A stretch of 64,000 bases of DNA from Hymenopellis radicata (lineage: Eukaryota; Basidiomycota; Agaricomycetes; Agaricales; Physalacriaceae). Position numbers and translations under genes: made by a program. The stretch's first letter is position 1, and each line of letters starts with the position of its first letter. Below the pieces are notes generated by a model that saw only the letters and a list, made by a program, of their open reading frames with translations, ran no database searches and was not told the origin of the DNA. The stretch is taken from NCBI GenBank assembly GCA_015501595.1, contig JADNRX010000057.1:1-64000 (forward strand), written 5' to 3'. This document shows, piece by piece, positions 33,885-44,099 of this stretch.

Positions 33885-34670
33885 ATGTCTTCCTTCATGT
33901 CGAACATTATGCTCTTATGTTCCCTTTTTGGTCTCTTTCTGGTCGCACATGCATCCCCGTTGACGTTCCCCGTGGATCCTGCTCGCCGGTTACGCGCTAC
34001 CTCTCTGGGCTCTCGTACAACGGCGCCGTACTTCCCTGATACACCGGCTTCATGCCCTATATGCTCAGCGGTGAGTACATTTCGCCCGACTCTCCTGGTT
34101 GATTCCAGTCTCTCCTATTATGAGCAATTTTTTCCCGAGCGTGCGACTAATGCATCCTTAGAATTATGCGAACATTCAGAACTGTGCAGAGGCTGCCCCG
34201 GTTCTTGCCAACTTCAGCATGGTATGCGCGCTCCTCGTCGCTGTACGTTTAAGAGTACTCACACCACGCAGATCATATTTAACCCCGGCGCGTTCGTCAA
34301 CGTGATTCAATGTTCATGCACAGAAACCTTCCAAGCTGTCTTTCCCCAATGCGTGGAATGGTGCGTTATTATATGCTCTGCACGCTCCGCAGGTTTGCTG
34401 ATATAATGCCTTAGCTTCCAAGCGACCAACCAGACAGACGTTCTGAGCACGAATGATCTGCCCAGCGTAGTTGCCGGAATGAAACAAATATGTGCATTGG
34501 AGAGTACACTTCTTGGAAACGTGGCATCAGCCAACGGAGAGATACCGACCACGACATCTGCCGCGCCAGCAGCAACAAGCTCAAGTGCTGCCCTGTCGCA
34601 GGCTCCCAATATTTACGTCGGCACCTTTATCGTAACATTATTTGGACTTGGAACCATGGCTGGACTATAA
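33885..34670 (+). CDS. Secreted, Cys-rich, probably GPI-anchored protein
   Basis: Exons 33885-34070, 34162-34221, 34272-34360 and 34415-34670 give 196 aa. The N-terminus is a signal peptide (hydrophobic run IMLLCSLFGLFLVAHA). The mature part has paired Cys segments CPIC, IQNCAEAAPVLANF, FNPGAFVNVIQCSCTETF, FPQCVECFQATNQTD and MKQICALES. A Ser/Thr/Ala/Pro-rich linker follows (TTTSAAPAATSSSAA), and the C-terminal hydrophobic tail (TFIVTLFGLGTMAGL) fits a GPI signal. The spacing is that of a common but unnamed basidiomycete cell-surface family; no function is known to me. It converges on the intradiol dioxygenase gene, with only 214 nt between stops. Confidence 0.75.
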
Positions 34671-34884
34671 TGGTGTTGATGGAGGTGGCGACTTGCGTTT
34701 ATATATATCCTTATTTACGACGACTTCCATGACTTGTCACGATTCACGACCGCTTACGATAATTCTAATGGGTTTTATGACTCTTGCTAGTCGACTCTTC
34801 TTGAGCAATGCAATCCAATTCAATCTACGTATTAGTGTTAATTACAGTCCACGGTAAGGTATTTAATAAGTCCAATTCGACAAA

Positions 34885-36227
34885 CTAAGCAGATGCCGAA
34901 GCGTCGGGAGGAGCGCTCATGCTTCCGCTGGGTGCGCCTCCACCACCACCCATTCCACCGCTGTTCGAGTCGGCAACGCCACCGTCCTCGGTAAGAGTAG
35001 CGGCGGGGCTGATGGTGTAGGATGCAGAGGTATCAATGCCAATAGCACCCCACGCCATGATACCGTCAGACGCATCATCACCGAGGTAAACGTACTGGAG
35101 AACGGGGTCAATATCGTCTGCCTCCTCAGACATGATCGAGTCATCGGCGTTGGTGGTGAGTTCTTGGGTGTTGGAAGCATAAGGCTCATTCTCTTCGACG
35201 GCAGTGATAAGATCTTGGTCGAAGAAGACTTGTCCGACGTGGGAGACTGCATCGCTGACGTAGGTACCATTGTCGAAAACGGTGCCGTTCTGGTGAGCGA
35301 CGATGTGAATGTGCGTGGTGCGGGAAGTGTAGTGTCCGGCGAAGATCGTTAACCATTGAGCAACACCCTCTTCATCGGTAGGCTGAAGGCCACGGAGGAA
35401 AGTATTGTTCTGGAAGCAAATTAGTGATTGGTGTAAAGGTAAGATGTGTTGAGAACATACAAGGTTGGTAGAATCACTGCTGTCGCCGTTTCCACTAGCG
35501 ACGATCCCAGAGTAAACACCCGTGGCGTTAGCTGAAACGAGATTAATCATGAATACAATTAGAGAACGAGTTGGAATCACCATGCCAGAAATCAATGTAA
35601 ACGTCGGGGACGGGCTCGCATGTGTTGACATCAATCAACTGGATATCGACATAGGTGTCGACACCCTGCTGATCTTCACGGATATCCCAGCGAACGTACT
35701 CGCCATCAACGTCTGCATGAACGTTAGACGCTGAAGGTCATCTATTAAATGAAGACTTACAATACGGTCCTTGAGTGACTTCGGGAGCAAGTACACATGA
35801 ACTGTTACCGGTGAACAGCGTTGCTGCGTCAGTGTTATTGGTAACACCAGTCAAATTGGAATGATGGCTGGTGGCGACGACAGTGGCAAGATCGCGTTTG
35901 AAGGGCACATCCGCGCCTAGACGTAGTAGAACCAACATCAATAATCATCATCCCAAGGCAACTCAAAAAGAAAGACTTACGGAGATCTCTGGTATGCCTG
36001 ACCTTCTTCGCGAAGGCCTCACGACGTTTCGTGGAGCGCTCGTAAAGGCCGCCACGCTTCGAGAGCTCGTCCTGGCACCCCGCGAGAGAGCGCCGGGCCT
36101 TTGCCTGGAAGTTGGCACGTTTTGTGTACTCGATCGTGCCGGGTTTGACGTGAGGATGGGCTGATGCCAGACCAGCGAATGAAGCGGCCGTCATCGCGGC
36201 GGTGAGAAGAGAGGGAAGGAAAACCAT
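34885..36227 (-). CDS. Secreted intradiol ring-cleavage dioxygenase-like protein
   Basis: Exons 35981-36227, 35761-35916, 35581-35712, 35461-35531 and 34885-35409 give 376 aa. A signal peptide (LLTAAMTAASFAGLASA) and a basic pro-region precede the core. Motifs of the protocatechuate/catechol dioxygenase fold occur in order: CVLAPEVTQGPYYV (first Fe Tyr), VPDVYIDFWHANATGVYSG, then FAGHYTSRTTHIHIVAH with the second Tyr and the His-x-His pair. All four Fe(III) ligands are therefore present. The enzyme would open catechol-type rings between the hydroxyls using O2; extracellular fungal forms may act on lignin- or plant-derived phenolics. The tail is Gly/Ser-rich (GGMGGGGGAPSGS). Its proximity to aldolases is suggestive only. 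Confidence 0.88.
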
Positions 36228-36896
36228 TATGAAGAGGTTGAAGGGATTGTGAGGATGCGACGAGTGAAGTAGGAAGGATTGCTGTATGAAGACCTCATCT
36301 CAAAAAAGTTCTGGCTTTTATATTGTTGAGCGCGATCGTCACCAAAGGATACGCAGCAAATTAGAAGCAGTGAAGCGCCACAGTTGGAAATTGACCTGAA
36401 AATTAAGGGAAGTAGTCAAGTACAACCCTTGGCCGCGAAGGGAGATCACTCAACCACACCGCTGCACTCGCTGCACTCACTGCGGACGTTTCGGAGCGCA
36501 GTTGAAAATCGCACAATCTCTTGGCACCAGTCCATACTTGGGGGAAAGAGACGATCACAGCCGCGGTCCGTCGCCACGCAGCACCGTCCTCTAGCGAATG
36601 GCGCTGCGTGGATTTGCGCGAGTCGTCGGGCCCCGCAGGCTCCCGCAGGCAGATCGTCCACTCCCGTTCGTAAAAGCTGTGTTAAAGCAATGTTAAACTT
36701 CAATAAAGCGTCTACTATCTGTTTTTAGTTAGAAATTTACGTACAAGAAATGTGCACGCTCTGCGGATGCGTGTAGTCGCAATAACCAGTCAAAGTCCTT
36801 GATAGTCATTGGTTGCTCTTGAACTGCGGGGCGACTATCAAAGTACTAGTCATCGAGCCAATTTTGCGCGGCTCTGATGCTGAGCAACACCTCCAC
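36228..36896. other. Promoter side of the dioxygenase gene; no gene
   Basis: No coding signal. TTTTATATTGTTG at 36316 lies about 90 nt upstream of the ATG on the minus side and could hold a TATA-like element. Confidence 0.3.
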
Positions 36897-36973
36897 ACAC
36901 ATCACAAAAAATGTCGAACCTCAACTTGGGCCTAGCTACGCCTAGCTAGGATCCCTAACCTAGCTAGGCCTAG

Positions 36974-37617
36974 CTACACCGCCAAACGGCGGACAACTGG
37001 AATTCACAGATTCTCCGGTTTTAGTCCAGCCGCTGGACCCTCCATTAAATTTTCAACTCTCGGGTACTCATTAAATGTCTACTACTTGGTCTGTGGCCTT
37101 CCACTGCACTGGCCCGCTTACAAATGAGTGAAAATAATGATTCGAAACCAGTGGGACTCGAACCAAAAGACCGAGCGTTTGAACGGCACGCATAGCCACT
37201 CAACTAAGTTGCTACGAACAGGAAGAAATGTGATCATCCTGATGCCCTTCGTGATCTCCCGGCCGCCCTTCTTAGTACTAAAAGCCAGAGATACTTGAGA
37301 GATATACGTTGCAAACAGTGCCTAGCATTACAGATTCAAACAGTAATGCTGACTTGATTATTACAGAACATCAACAATTCTTCGAGCCATTGTGATACTA
37401 ACATGCGCTGCTCACTGCAGTTGTCACCAGCGAGGCAGGCGGACAGCCCGGCCCGATCATTAGTGGAAAATTAGTGAACGAGCTGTTGGACATTTAATTA
37501 CTACCCGGAAGTTGGAAAACTTACGATCGCAACGGTGAAATTTCACAGAACCCATCACTGGACCTCGGGAGATGGCCAGATCACTGATATTAAGTGTTTT
37601 CCCGTTTGGCGGTGTAG
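36974..37617. mobile_element. 644-bp MITE nested in the large element
   Basis: CTACACCGCCAAACGG (36974-36989) and CCGTTTGGCGGTGTAG (37602-37617) are perfect 16-bp inverted repeats. If the outer base pair is excluded, TA lies at both ends, consistent with a TA duplication. No long frame inside; it contains the tRNA-like segment. Confidence 0.65.
37143..37216 (-). repeat. tRNA-like segment with a Pol III B box (SINE-like)
   Basis: On minus, GGTTCGAGTCC (37154-37164) is a perfect B box, and TTAGTTGAGTGGC about 40 nt before it resembles an A box/D arm. The acceptor stem cannot pair and the T stem has mismatches, so this is not a working tRNA; a tRNA-derived SINE fragment is more likely. Confidence 0.5.
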
Positions 37618-37699
37618 GAAAGGCTCTCGTAACTAGGCGTAATTACGAAACCCCCTCGCGGAATTAGGTGCAAACTTGGATCAAAGTTGTCGGTAGTAT

Positions 37700-37990
37700 A
37701 CATCTGGCAAGTTTGAGTTTAGGAACAAAATAAGGTCTAATCAGAGATTCATTAGCAGTTAAGCCTAAGTTACGACCTAACAAAGTGTAAGCTACGACTA
37801 CCGTAAGCGCGAGGTACGACCACGCTCCGACTAAACTAAGTGCAAGCTGCGAGCTAACTAAGACCAAACCAAGACTAAACTGAGTGCAAGCTACGACCAA
37901 AGTGAGCGTAAGCTATGACCAAAATAAGCACAAGCTACAACCCAACTAAGTCAATGTTACAACCAACCTAAGCCCATGCTAGGCAAGTCC
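37700..37990. repeat. Degenerate minisatellite, ~25-bp unit
   Basis: Imperfect copies of a unit like TAAGTGCAAGCTACGACCAAA recur about ten times with variable length. It is AT-rich and non-coding, inside the left arm of the large element. Confidence 0.5.
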
Positions 37991-37999
37991 TATGAACAA

Positions 38000-39700
38000 G
38001 CAAGAGCCTTTCCGGGTCATTGCTGCAACAGAGGTCCTGTCTACTATATGTAGCTAACAATCACGACGGGAGAAATGAGACGGGAATCAACTGTATAGTA
38101 GTAGACTAATACACAATTGAGTAGTCCTACACAACGACAATGGACATGCAGCAGACCTTGCCTCGCGATCGCCTTCGATGAATTTTCAGATGACTGTAAC
38201 ACTTACCGTGTGATCGTCCAACTGAGCAAGTTCAGCTCAGCACCGCAACTGATCCGGATTTGAATCGACACCGACAGTTGATATTAGAGCAGTACAGGAA
38301 GAAGAAAGGGAGGGTAACGCACGCTCCCTGCATTTCTCGTCTCATCGAAGATATCGCGTCAGGCCTATCAGTCTCCTTTACATAGACTCGAACACGCAGA
38401 AAGAAACTTGAACCGGCGTCAACTAAGTTTGTGGCCAACTTAGTCCCCTACATCCCTAATCTCTTGGCGCACAGATAGAAGGATATTGTCGCAGCATTCG
38501 GCTAAACGAAGACGGGCCGATAAACGTAAGCATTCGGGACACGCAAGGGAAACGTACTCGGAAAACTTGCATACATCGACTAGCTGAAGATAATTCAGAT
38601 CTGCAATAGCAATCTGGAGATATTCTGAAAAGGGAAATTTGAGTAGGTCGGTACTGAGGAGAGCGGCTTCGTGGCCTACCTTCGCGGCGGGCCTAGGAGA
38701 GAAGAGGCGACCTGGGTGACATGATTGAGTTTCGGATTACGCGTCGATATAGGAAAAACACCTTTTCTGACATTGTCTAGTCCATTCTGCCGCTCAGCTG
38801 GGAATGTATGCGTCGATGTGCTGCTCCACCAGTGCTTGCCCACCATCAATGGCAATCCCAACTCGTTCTTGCAGATGCACTCATCGACAAGGTATGCAGA
38901 GCGGGAGCAGGTCCGTCGCAGGAAAGACGACTCGCTATCCACAACAGCAGTCAGTAACGTCAGAATGGCGGGCAATCCCTTCAACGTGGACAGAGACCGT
39001 GGGCGAGGTTACCAGGAATGACATCGCCGACATCTCATGGCCACTATGGTCGTGTCCGAGCTGAACGATGGCTTGAGGTTCCGTACGGAGTGGGTAGAGA
39101 TTTTTACGCTGCAGAAGATCGGTTGAGCATCAAATATCAAGGAAGTCAAGTAACATACGGGAGGTATTACCAGTACGCCTGGCACTCCGCCAATCCGACT
39201 CTTCTGCGACGGCATCCCTGGTGGTCCTGGTTAACGGAAAAGCCGAGTTTTCTGACAAACGCCGTACATGGCGGCTGCGTCGGGAGAAGCAGATCTTCAA
39301 GAGCGAATGCACCCACCAGCGAGACACAATAAAAAGTCTCGTTCCTTTCCCCGCGTCGGCCTTTATCATAGTCGGTCCTTCCAGAGGCTGCCAGACAAGC
39401 ATGAGACGTCAGTATGTTGTACGCGCACAGAAAGCTTACGAGCGGATGGCAAATTGTCCATTTTGTCGATCTAAAATCCGTCTGTGGCGCTGTACAGTCG
39501 AACACCAGAACGTCACGCCCGCTGGTCTGAATCCGAGCACGCAGCTGGGCGATATGCCGATAACAACGTCGACGTGCAGTTGAGCATCGGCCGCATCGTG
39601 TAGCGGCGACATGCAGTAGACCGCAAGCCATCCATCCTCGCCGGACTGTATCCGAGCTTGAGATGGTGGTGGTAAGAGAGAGAGAGAGGAAGAGCGGAAG
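38000..39700. other. Interior of the large element, no gene resolved
   Basis: Many short frames on both strands; none joins into a model with recognisable motifs. Stretches at 38750-39030 and 39220-39580 look weakly coding but no family was recognised. Confidence 0.3.
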
Positions 39701-39706
39701 GGCGGG

Positions 39707-40327
39707 ATGACGCGCCAAGTTTTGTTGGCATTGGTTGGCTCAAGCCTTACCTCGGCAAGTCGGCATTGCCGAATCAAGCGCCAGTCTGCTCTTCACCACT
39801 TGACTACAAGTCGGCGGTGTGAACCCACTGCCCGACTTCATGCCGCAGCGACACCTGCCCAAACACCATCTGTGCGACTGCGCTCGCTACTGAACGACTC
39901 AAAGCCGACTTTCCGCACCATTCTGATACGGGCAACCAACCAATTTCACGCGCGTCGCCGGATCCGTCATCCAAGTAAGTGGCGCGAAGAAACGGCGCTC
40001 TCAGACTCTGCAAATCTAGTAAGAAAACACGGAGGACATGACTGAGGAGGAGCGGGTGGAGGCGATGGAAAAACAGCGTATATATGCGTCTTGGCCGCCT
40101 TTCTGTACCGCGTCGGGGTTGTACTTGTTGGGCGTCCTCGGCATACGGAACAGCTTCATTGATTGTACGTTGTGCCCATTTCTCACGTCAAAAGGTTTTT
40201 ATTCGTATTCCTAGCATTCTTCTTCGCTGGTCAACGCCAATCCAACCAGCTGTCACTGGCAAACAGCATTCACGGGACAGGACGACTCGGACGACTTGAC
40301 GCGTCTTTGATGGCTCCGGGAGCTTAA
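39707..40327 (+). CDS. Unrecognised small protein, three-exon model
   Basis: Exons 39707-39974, 40024-40164 and 40215-40327 join in phase on GTAAGT/GTACGT donors and give 173 aa. The C-terminal half looks genuinely coding: EDMTEEERVEAMEKQ, then a hydrophobic segment FCTASGLYLLGVLGI, then FIDSFFFAGQRQ. The N-terminal 90 residues are Arg/Ser/Thr-rich, resembling an organelle presequence or non-coding sequence. I do not recognise the family. It lies inside the putative TIR element, so it may be an element gene. Confidence 0.3.
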
Positions 40328-40384
40328 TGCCTTGCCTATCCATGTCGACGTCGACTTCACTCTCATTTCTGCATTCGCTGCCGG

Positions 40385-41745
40385 CCGCCGCAGATATAGG
40401 ACGTCTCAAAGATTAAGGGCAACCGTGTCCGACAACGAAAAGCGGCTCAGCGCCAACATCTCGCTTATTTTGTCAACGGGTTCGAGGAGTCGTGTGACAC
40501 TCAAGTTGGTGGTTGTCTGGTTCGTCAAGATGGATATCTCGCTGCAGAGATCGATGTGCTGCCAGGTGAGCGGCGTGCAATGGTTCGCTCAGAATGCGAA
40601 TGCAGCTGACAATGTGTAGATATCAGTAATGTCGATGGAACTCTCCGTGGGGCGTGCTCTTGCACAAGATGTATGCTTCACTACAATCCCAATAACGTGT
40701 CTTACCATTCATACAGAGGCACAAAAATTCATATCTCGTCCGACTCAGCCTTTTCTCTTTACGAGATCCTGCACGCGTTGTCGTCGCCGCCGTCCACTTC
40801 ATGCCAGAGTTGGAAGCGGAAAATGGTACGCGGTCATTGCTCCCCTCGTTCTGGCGTCTGATTGATGTATGTTCAGTGATGTGATGGGGCGCACCCGGCC
40901 TCCACACAATGCGTGAAGTCGCACCGCGAAGATTAGTGTGTACATGCCGACACGAAACGGATGAGCCGAACGCAACAGCTCCAGGAAAAAGTTACGACGC
41001 TTCAAGATCGTGTTCACGAACTGGAATACGAAACGAACGACAGGTTCGTACAGACAAATTTTATTGGAGATGTCTCGTTAAGCACGTTAACAGCCTTTCT
41101 CGATCTTACCTCCCTCCTTCTACTCACCCGATGACGATTCTTTCTCTGCTGGAGGATCCAAAGGACCCGTTTTCGAGTCTCGACTGAGAATCAAAAACTA
41201 CTGTATGTATTCGCAATTTCTGCACCGCCTACGCTCATCTCTCCGCAGCGTTGACATCTTCACTGACCATTCTCATCAGTGCTGTTTGATGGTGGCCAAG
41301 AGACACGAACGATCCCAAGTACACAAGTGACGTTATCACGGAGTTCGGTCGCCCAATTCCGGATGATGACCTGGAACCGTTCTTCAACGAGACCGAGGGC
41401 TCTCCGAGAGCCTCCGTCAAGTCCTTGGCGCGCACGCTCGAGAATGAACGTGTTGAGGTCACCGTCAACGCGCCAGATTGGTAAAGAGCAACGATTATAC
41501 CCTGAACACTTACTGATTCGTATGTAGGGACACACTTGATGCTGCTCGTATGGCCCGCGACCGGTGCAAAGGTAAGCCTGCTAGATGAATTTGTACCCAT
41601 CTCAGACGTAAGTCTTCCTTCTGTTCGTTGATACTCTACTGACTTGCGCTGTAGTCTTGTTGACGTGTTGTCGACGCCGGAGGCCACCATGGCCGCTATT
41701 GGTTGGTACCTCTTCGGTGTCCTTGGAGAGACGATGGAGTTATAA
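40385..41745 (+). CDS. Unresolved spliced gene(s) inside the large element
   Basis: Several segments read as protein between plausible splice sites, but I could not chain them without a frame conflict. 40405-40570 reads KGNRVRQRKAAQRQHLAYFV and on to EIDVLP. 40735-40864 reads ARVVVAAVHFMPELEAENGT and RSLLPSFWRLID. 40930-41042 reads MSRTQQLQEKVTTLQDRVHELE, a short coiled coil. 41105-41190 reads SPDDDSFSAGGSKGPVFES. 41302-41490 reads YTSDVITEFGRPIPDDDLEP, then FFNETEGSPRASVKSLART. GTAAGT and GTATGT donors and CTGAC/CTAAC branch-like sites lie between. The Arg/Gln-rich stretch before a coiled coil hints at a DNA-binding or bZIP-like protein, but this is weak. No family was recognised. Confidence 0.3.
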
Positions 41746-42410
41746 GCGTGTTGTGACGTATAGGTGGAATTTTCGTGTAGTCTTCTCTATTGAATATGGT
41801 TTCAAGCCTTAAAGGTCACCAGAAGACTGAGGAATCATGTCTACAACTACTCAGCTTAACTGTGCCCAGCATGACCTGCATTCATGGTTTGGCATTGTTC
41901 AGGGCATAACTACGAAGTACATAGGTGGAAAGTACGTCCTAACTACACCCTAGTTATGCCTAACTACGATGGCGTTCGTAATTACGAACGCCAGTCCTAA
42001 TTACGCGAGGCGATCCTAGCTAGGGCCTAGCTAGAATCGCCTCTCCTAGTTAGGCCTAGCTAAGATTACAATCCTAGCTAGGCCTAGCTAGGTTTATACA
42101 TTTTTTGTGATGACAGAACCGAGAGTCGCCAGAATGAATGTCGACTCGGATGTAGGTGAAAACGTCACCTAATGTTAGCCAAATGAACACTCTGTCGCAT
42201 TATTGAACGAGTTTTACTTCCGTCCTCACGTCTTGTGGTTAAGACGACAAGATTTCGGACCACGTGTGTGCCCATCTCACGCATCCACTGCCACCAGGTA
42301 ATCAGGACGCAATGACACGAGTCTAAAATGGATTGGCAAATACAAGGCAAATACATATTGTACAAACATCCGAACAGATGTCGAATAAGGCGGGGGTAGT
42401 CATTCTATCA

Positions 42411-44012
42411 TTATGAAGAAGGTTGCCTTTGTCCCCAGGCAGTCCAGATACGGAGCTCACCGAGCTCTGGGATCGCTAACGCCAGCTTCGTCTCATCATC
42501 ACTCAACGCACTCCCGCAGAAACTGGGATCAAAGAAATCCTCGAAGTCCCTGGAGAATGCCTCCTTGTCGTACAATGTGACTTCCTTCAAATGCGACATA
42601 TCACGTAGGCTATACGCAGACACGGTATTGTCTTGCATCTTTTGGGCGATATCACCCAAGGCATAGCTCCCGTAAACAATCATGAGTTCGGGGAGCTGCC
42701 GCGATATGTGTACGCTTTGGATGACGGAGTTGCCTTGCAGGCGTTCCGCCGTCGTAAGGCCGGAGGCTCCGTATTGTGCATGAGCCGTAGATGAGTCCGA
42801 CGTAGAGGCTTGGCCATTGAGAGACCAAATGCGAATGAGGCCTTTGTTGTCGCCAGTGATTAAACGATCCGGGTCGGACGGGAACCAAGTCAACGCCTGG
42901 AATAATAGGAATGAGGACATAACAGTTATCAGTTAAGAATCTTCACTAACCGTTATTGCACCGCTATGCCGAATATGTCTCTGCATCGATTTCGCCTCCC
43001 TGTCTCCGAGAACCAGGCGCCCTCCGTCGCGCTTCCAGACCCCAACATTGCCACACGCGTCGCCAGCTGCGAATACCGTGCCTTCGCAATTCCAGGCAAC
43101 ACATGTAACTAGCCCAGACAGAACCTCTAAGGTGTTCATGGCCATCTGCGCGAGCTTCTGCGTCTTCGGTCCACTGACGTCGAAATGCTCGACCTTGCCA
43201 GATGCAAGGCCAACACTGATAAGGCTCTCCTGCCATACAATGGAGGTCATCTTGTCCGACTTCATATGGTAGCGATAGATACGCTTCCCAGTCTTGATCC
43301 TCCAAACTGTAAGCGACTGGTCTTCGTGAGAAATGATGGCTAGGCATTCCCGCTTGTTGGTCCCAAATATCCCGATTGCCATACCAGCTGCCTTGACGTT
43401 CTGAAGGAACGCGCGGTTCCCTTTATTTGGGGACTGTTGACGTACAGAATCGCCATCGGCATAAAAAAGTTCCTGTGTCGAAGACCATGCTAGCGGAAAA
43501 CCGCAACGTTTGTCGAAGGAGGGTGTAGGTGTTAGTTTTATAACGAGGCGGGTTTCGGAAAGGTGGCGCTTGGCCGACAGGGAGCCGGCGGATTCGGGAG
43601 CAGCTAGGATTATGTTGTGGACACTAGATTTGCGACTGATAGTTGGCAAATATGCCATGGGCCCGGGCTGGCGGCTGATAGAGGATGACCGACCAATTCG
43701 CATGGTGTTGCTGGAGTTCGCTCCACTGTTCGTCTACGATGTTGAATGAGTGAATATAATTGAGGGAATTTGGGGAAGACTTACAGCGTTGGAGAGCAGA
43801 CGCGGCCGCTCGCTGTTATGCCCAGAACTGTGCCGGCCCCGCTTGACGCCGTGCTCCGGTCGTGCATAAGAACGAAGGCGTTTCCTATTCCTCATCATAG
43901 CAGCGGACACTGATTCGTCCGCTCCTATCATGGATGTGAGGGGGAACGCGATAGCAGCGCTACCTGTGGGTCTTTGCGAAGAAGGAGACGCTGGTTGCGA
44001 GACGCTCGCCAT
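42411..44012 (-). CDS. WD40 protein of the Cdc20/Fizzy-like type (copy 2)
   Basis: Exons 43785-44012, 42951-43733 and 42411-42896 give 498 aa. Order: a Ser/Arg-rich N-terminus, then LTPTPSFDKRCGFPLAWSS, equivalent to the 'LVDWS' entry into the propeller of Cdc20. Blades follow: FLQNVKAAGMAIGIF, LAIISHEDQSLTVWRIKTG, MTSIVWQESLISVGLASG, VTCVAWNCEGTVFAAGD...VGVW and ALTWFPSDPDRLITGDNKG with IRIW. The final blade SALSDDETKLALAIPELGEL matches copy 1 (VMSADETKIVLAVPEEGIL), and the last intron is at the same site. The two are clear paralogues 35 kb apart on opposite strands. APC/C activation is possible by family but not shown. Confidence 0.75.
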
Positions 44013-44079
44013 AATGAGGATGAACGTGGAGACAAGCAAAGAAAGATGAGGGATTGACGACGTGCGCGGTGTTATATCT

Positions 44080-44092
44080 CTTTATATAAAAT
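44080..44092 (-). promoter_or_regulatory. TATA-like element of WD40 copy 2
   Basis: The minus strand reads TTTTATATAAAGAG, about 70-75 nt before the ATG at 44012. Confidence 0.4.
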
Positions 44093-44099
44093 CAGCCTC

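Larger units (their letters stand above)
36897..42114. mobile_element. Putative 5.2-kb TIR element with CTAGCTAGG subterminal repeats
   Basis: The left end CATCACAAAAAATGT (from about 36900) is repeated inverted at the right end (ACATTTTTTGTGATG, to about 42112), and both are flanked by ACA, a possible 3-bp duplication. Each end carries palindromic CCTAGCTAGGCCTAGCTAGG words, plus CGTAATTACG and CCTCGCG-AATTAGG motifs (36935-36975 and 37625-37670 left; 41930-42095 right). The two ends share a rare vocabulary absent elsewhere in the window, so they likely belong to one element. The interior holds a nested MITE, a minisatellite-like tract and unrecognised spliced genes; no known transposase was seen. 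Confidence 0.5.

Noticed and set aside
36384..36730. 114-aa plus-strand frame upstream of the dioxygenase
   Set aside because: No motif, no splice partners; lies in the promoter region.
37143..37216. tRNA gene on the minus strand
   Set aside because: Good B box, but the acceptor stem does not pair and the T stem has mismatches; kept only as a tRNA-like repeat.
39167..39718. 183-aa minus-strand frame in the large element as a transposase
   Set aside because: Ser/Thr/Arg-rich composition without an acidic catalytic triad or known transposase motif; the plus strand has equally plausible short exons.
41302..41745. Ending the 41-kb gene with the frame reading LVDVLSTPEATMAAIGWYLF
   Set aside because: The segment is open, but its phase does not fit either candidate upstream splice junction, so it was not put into a model.
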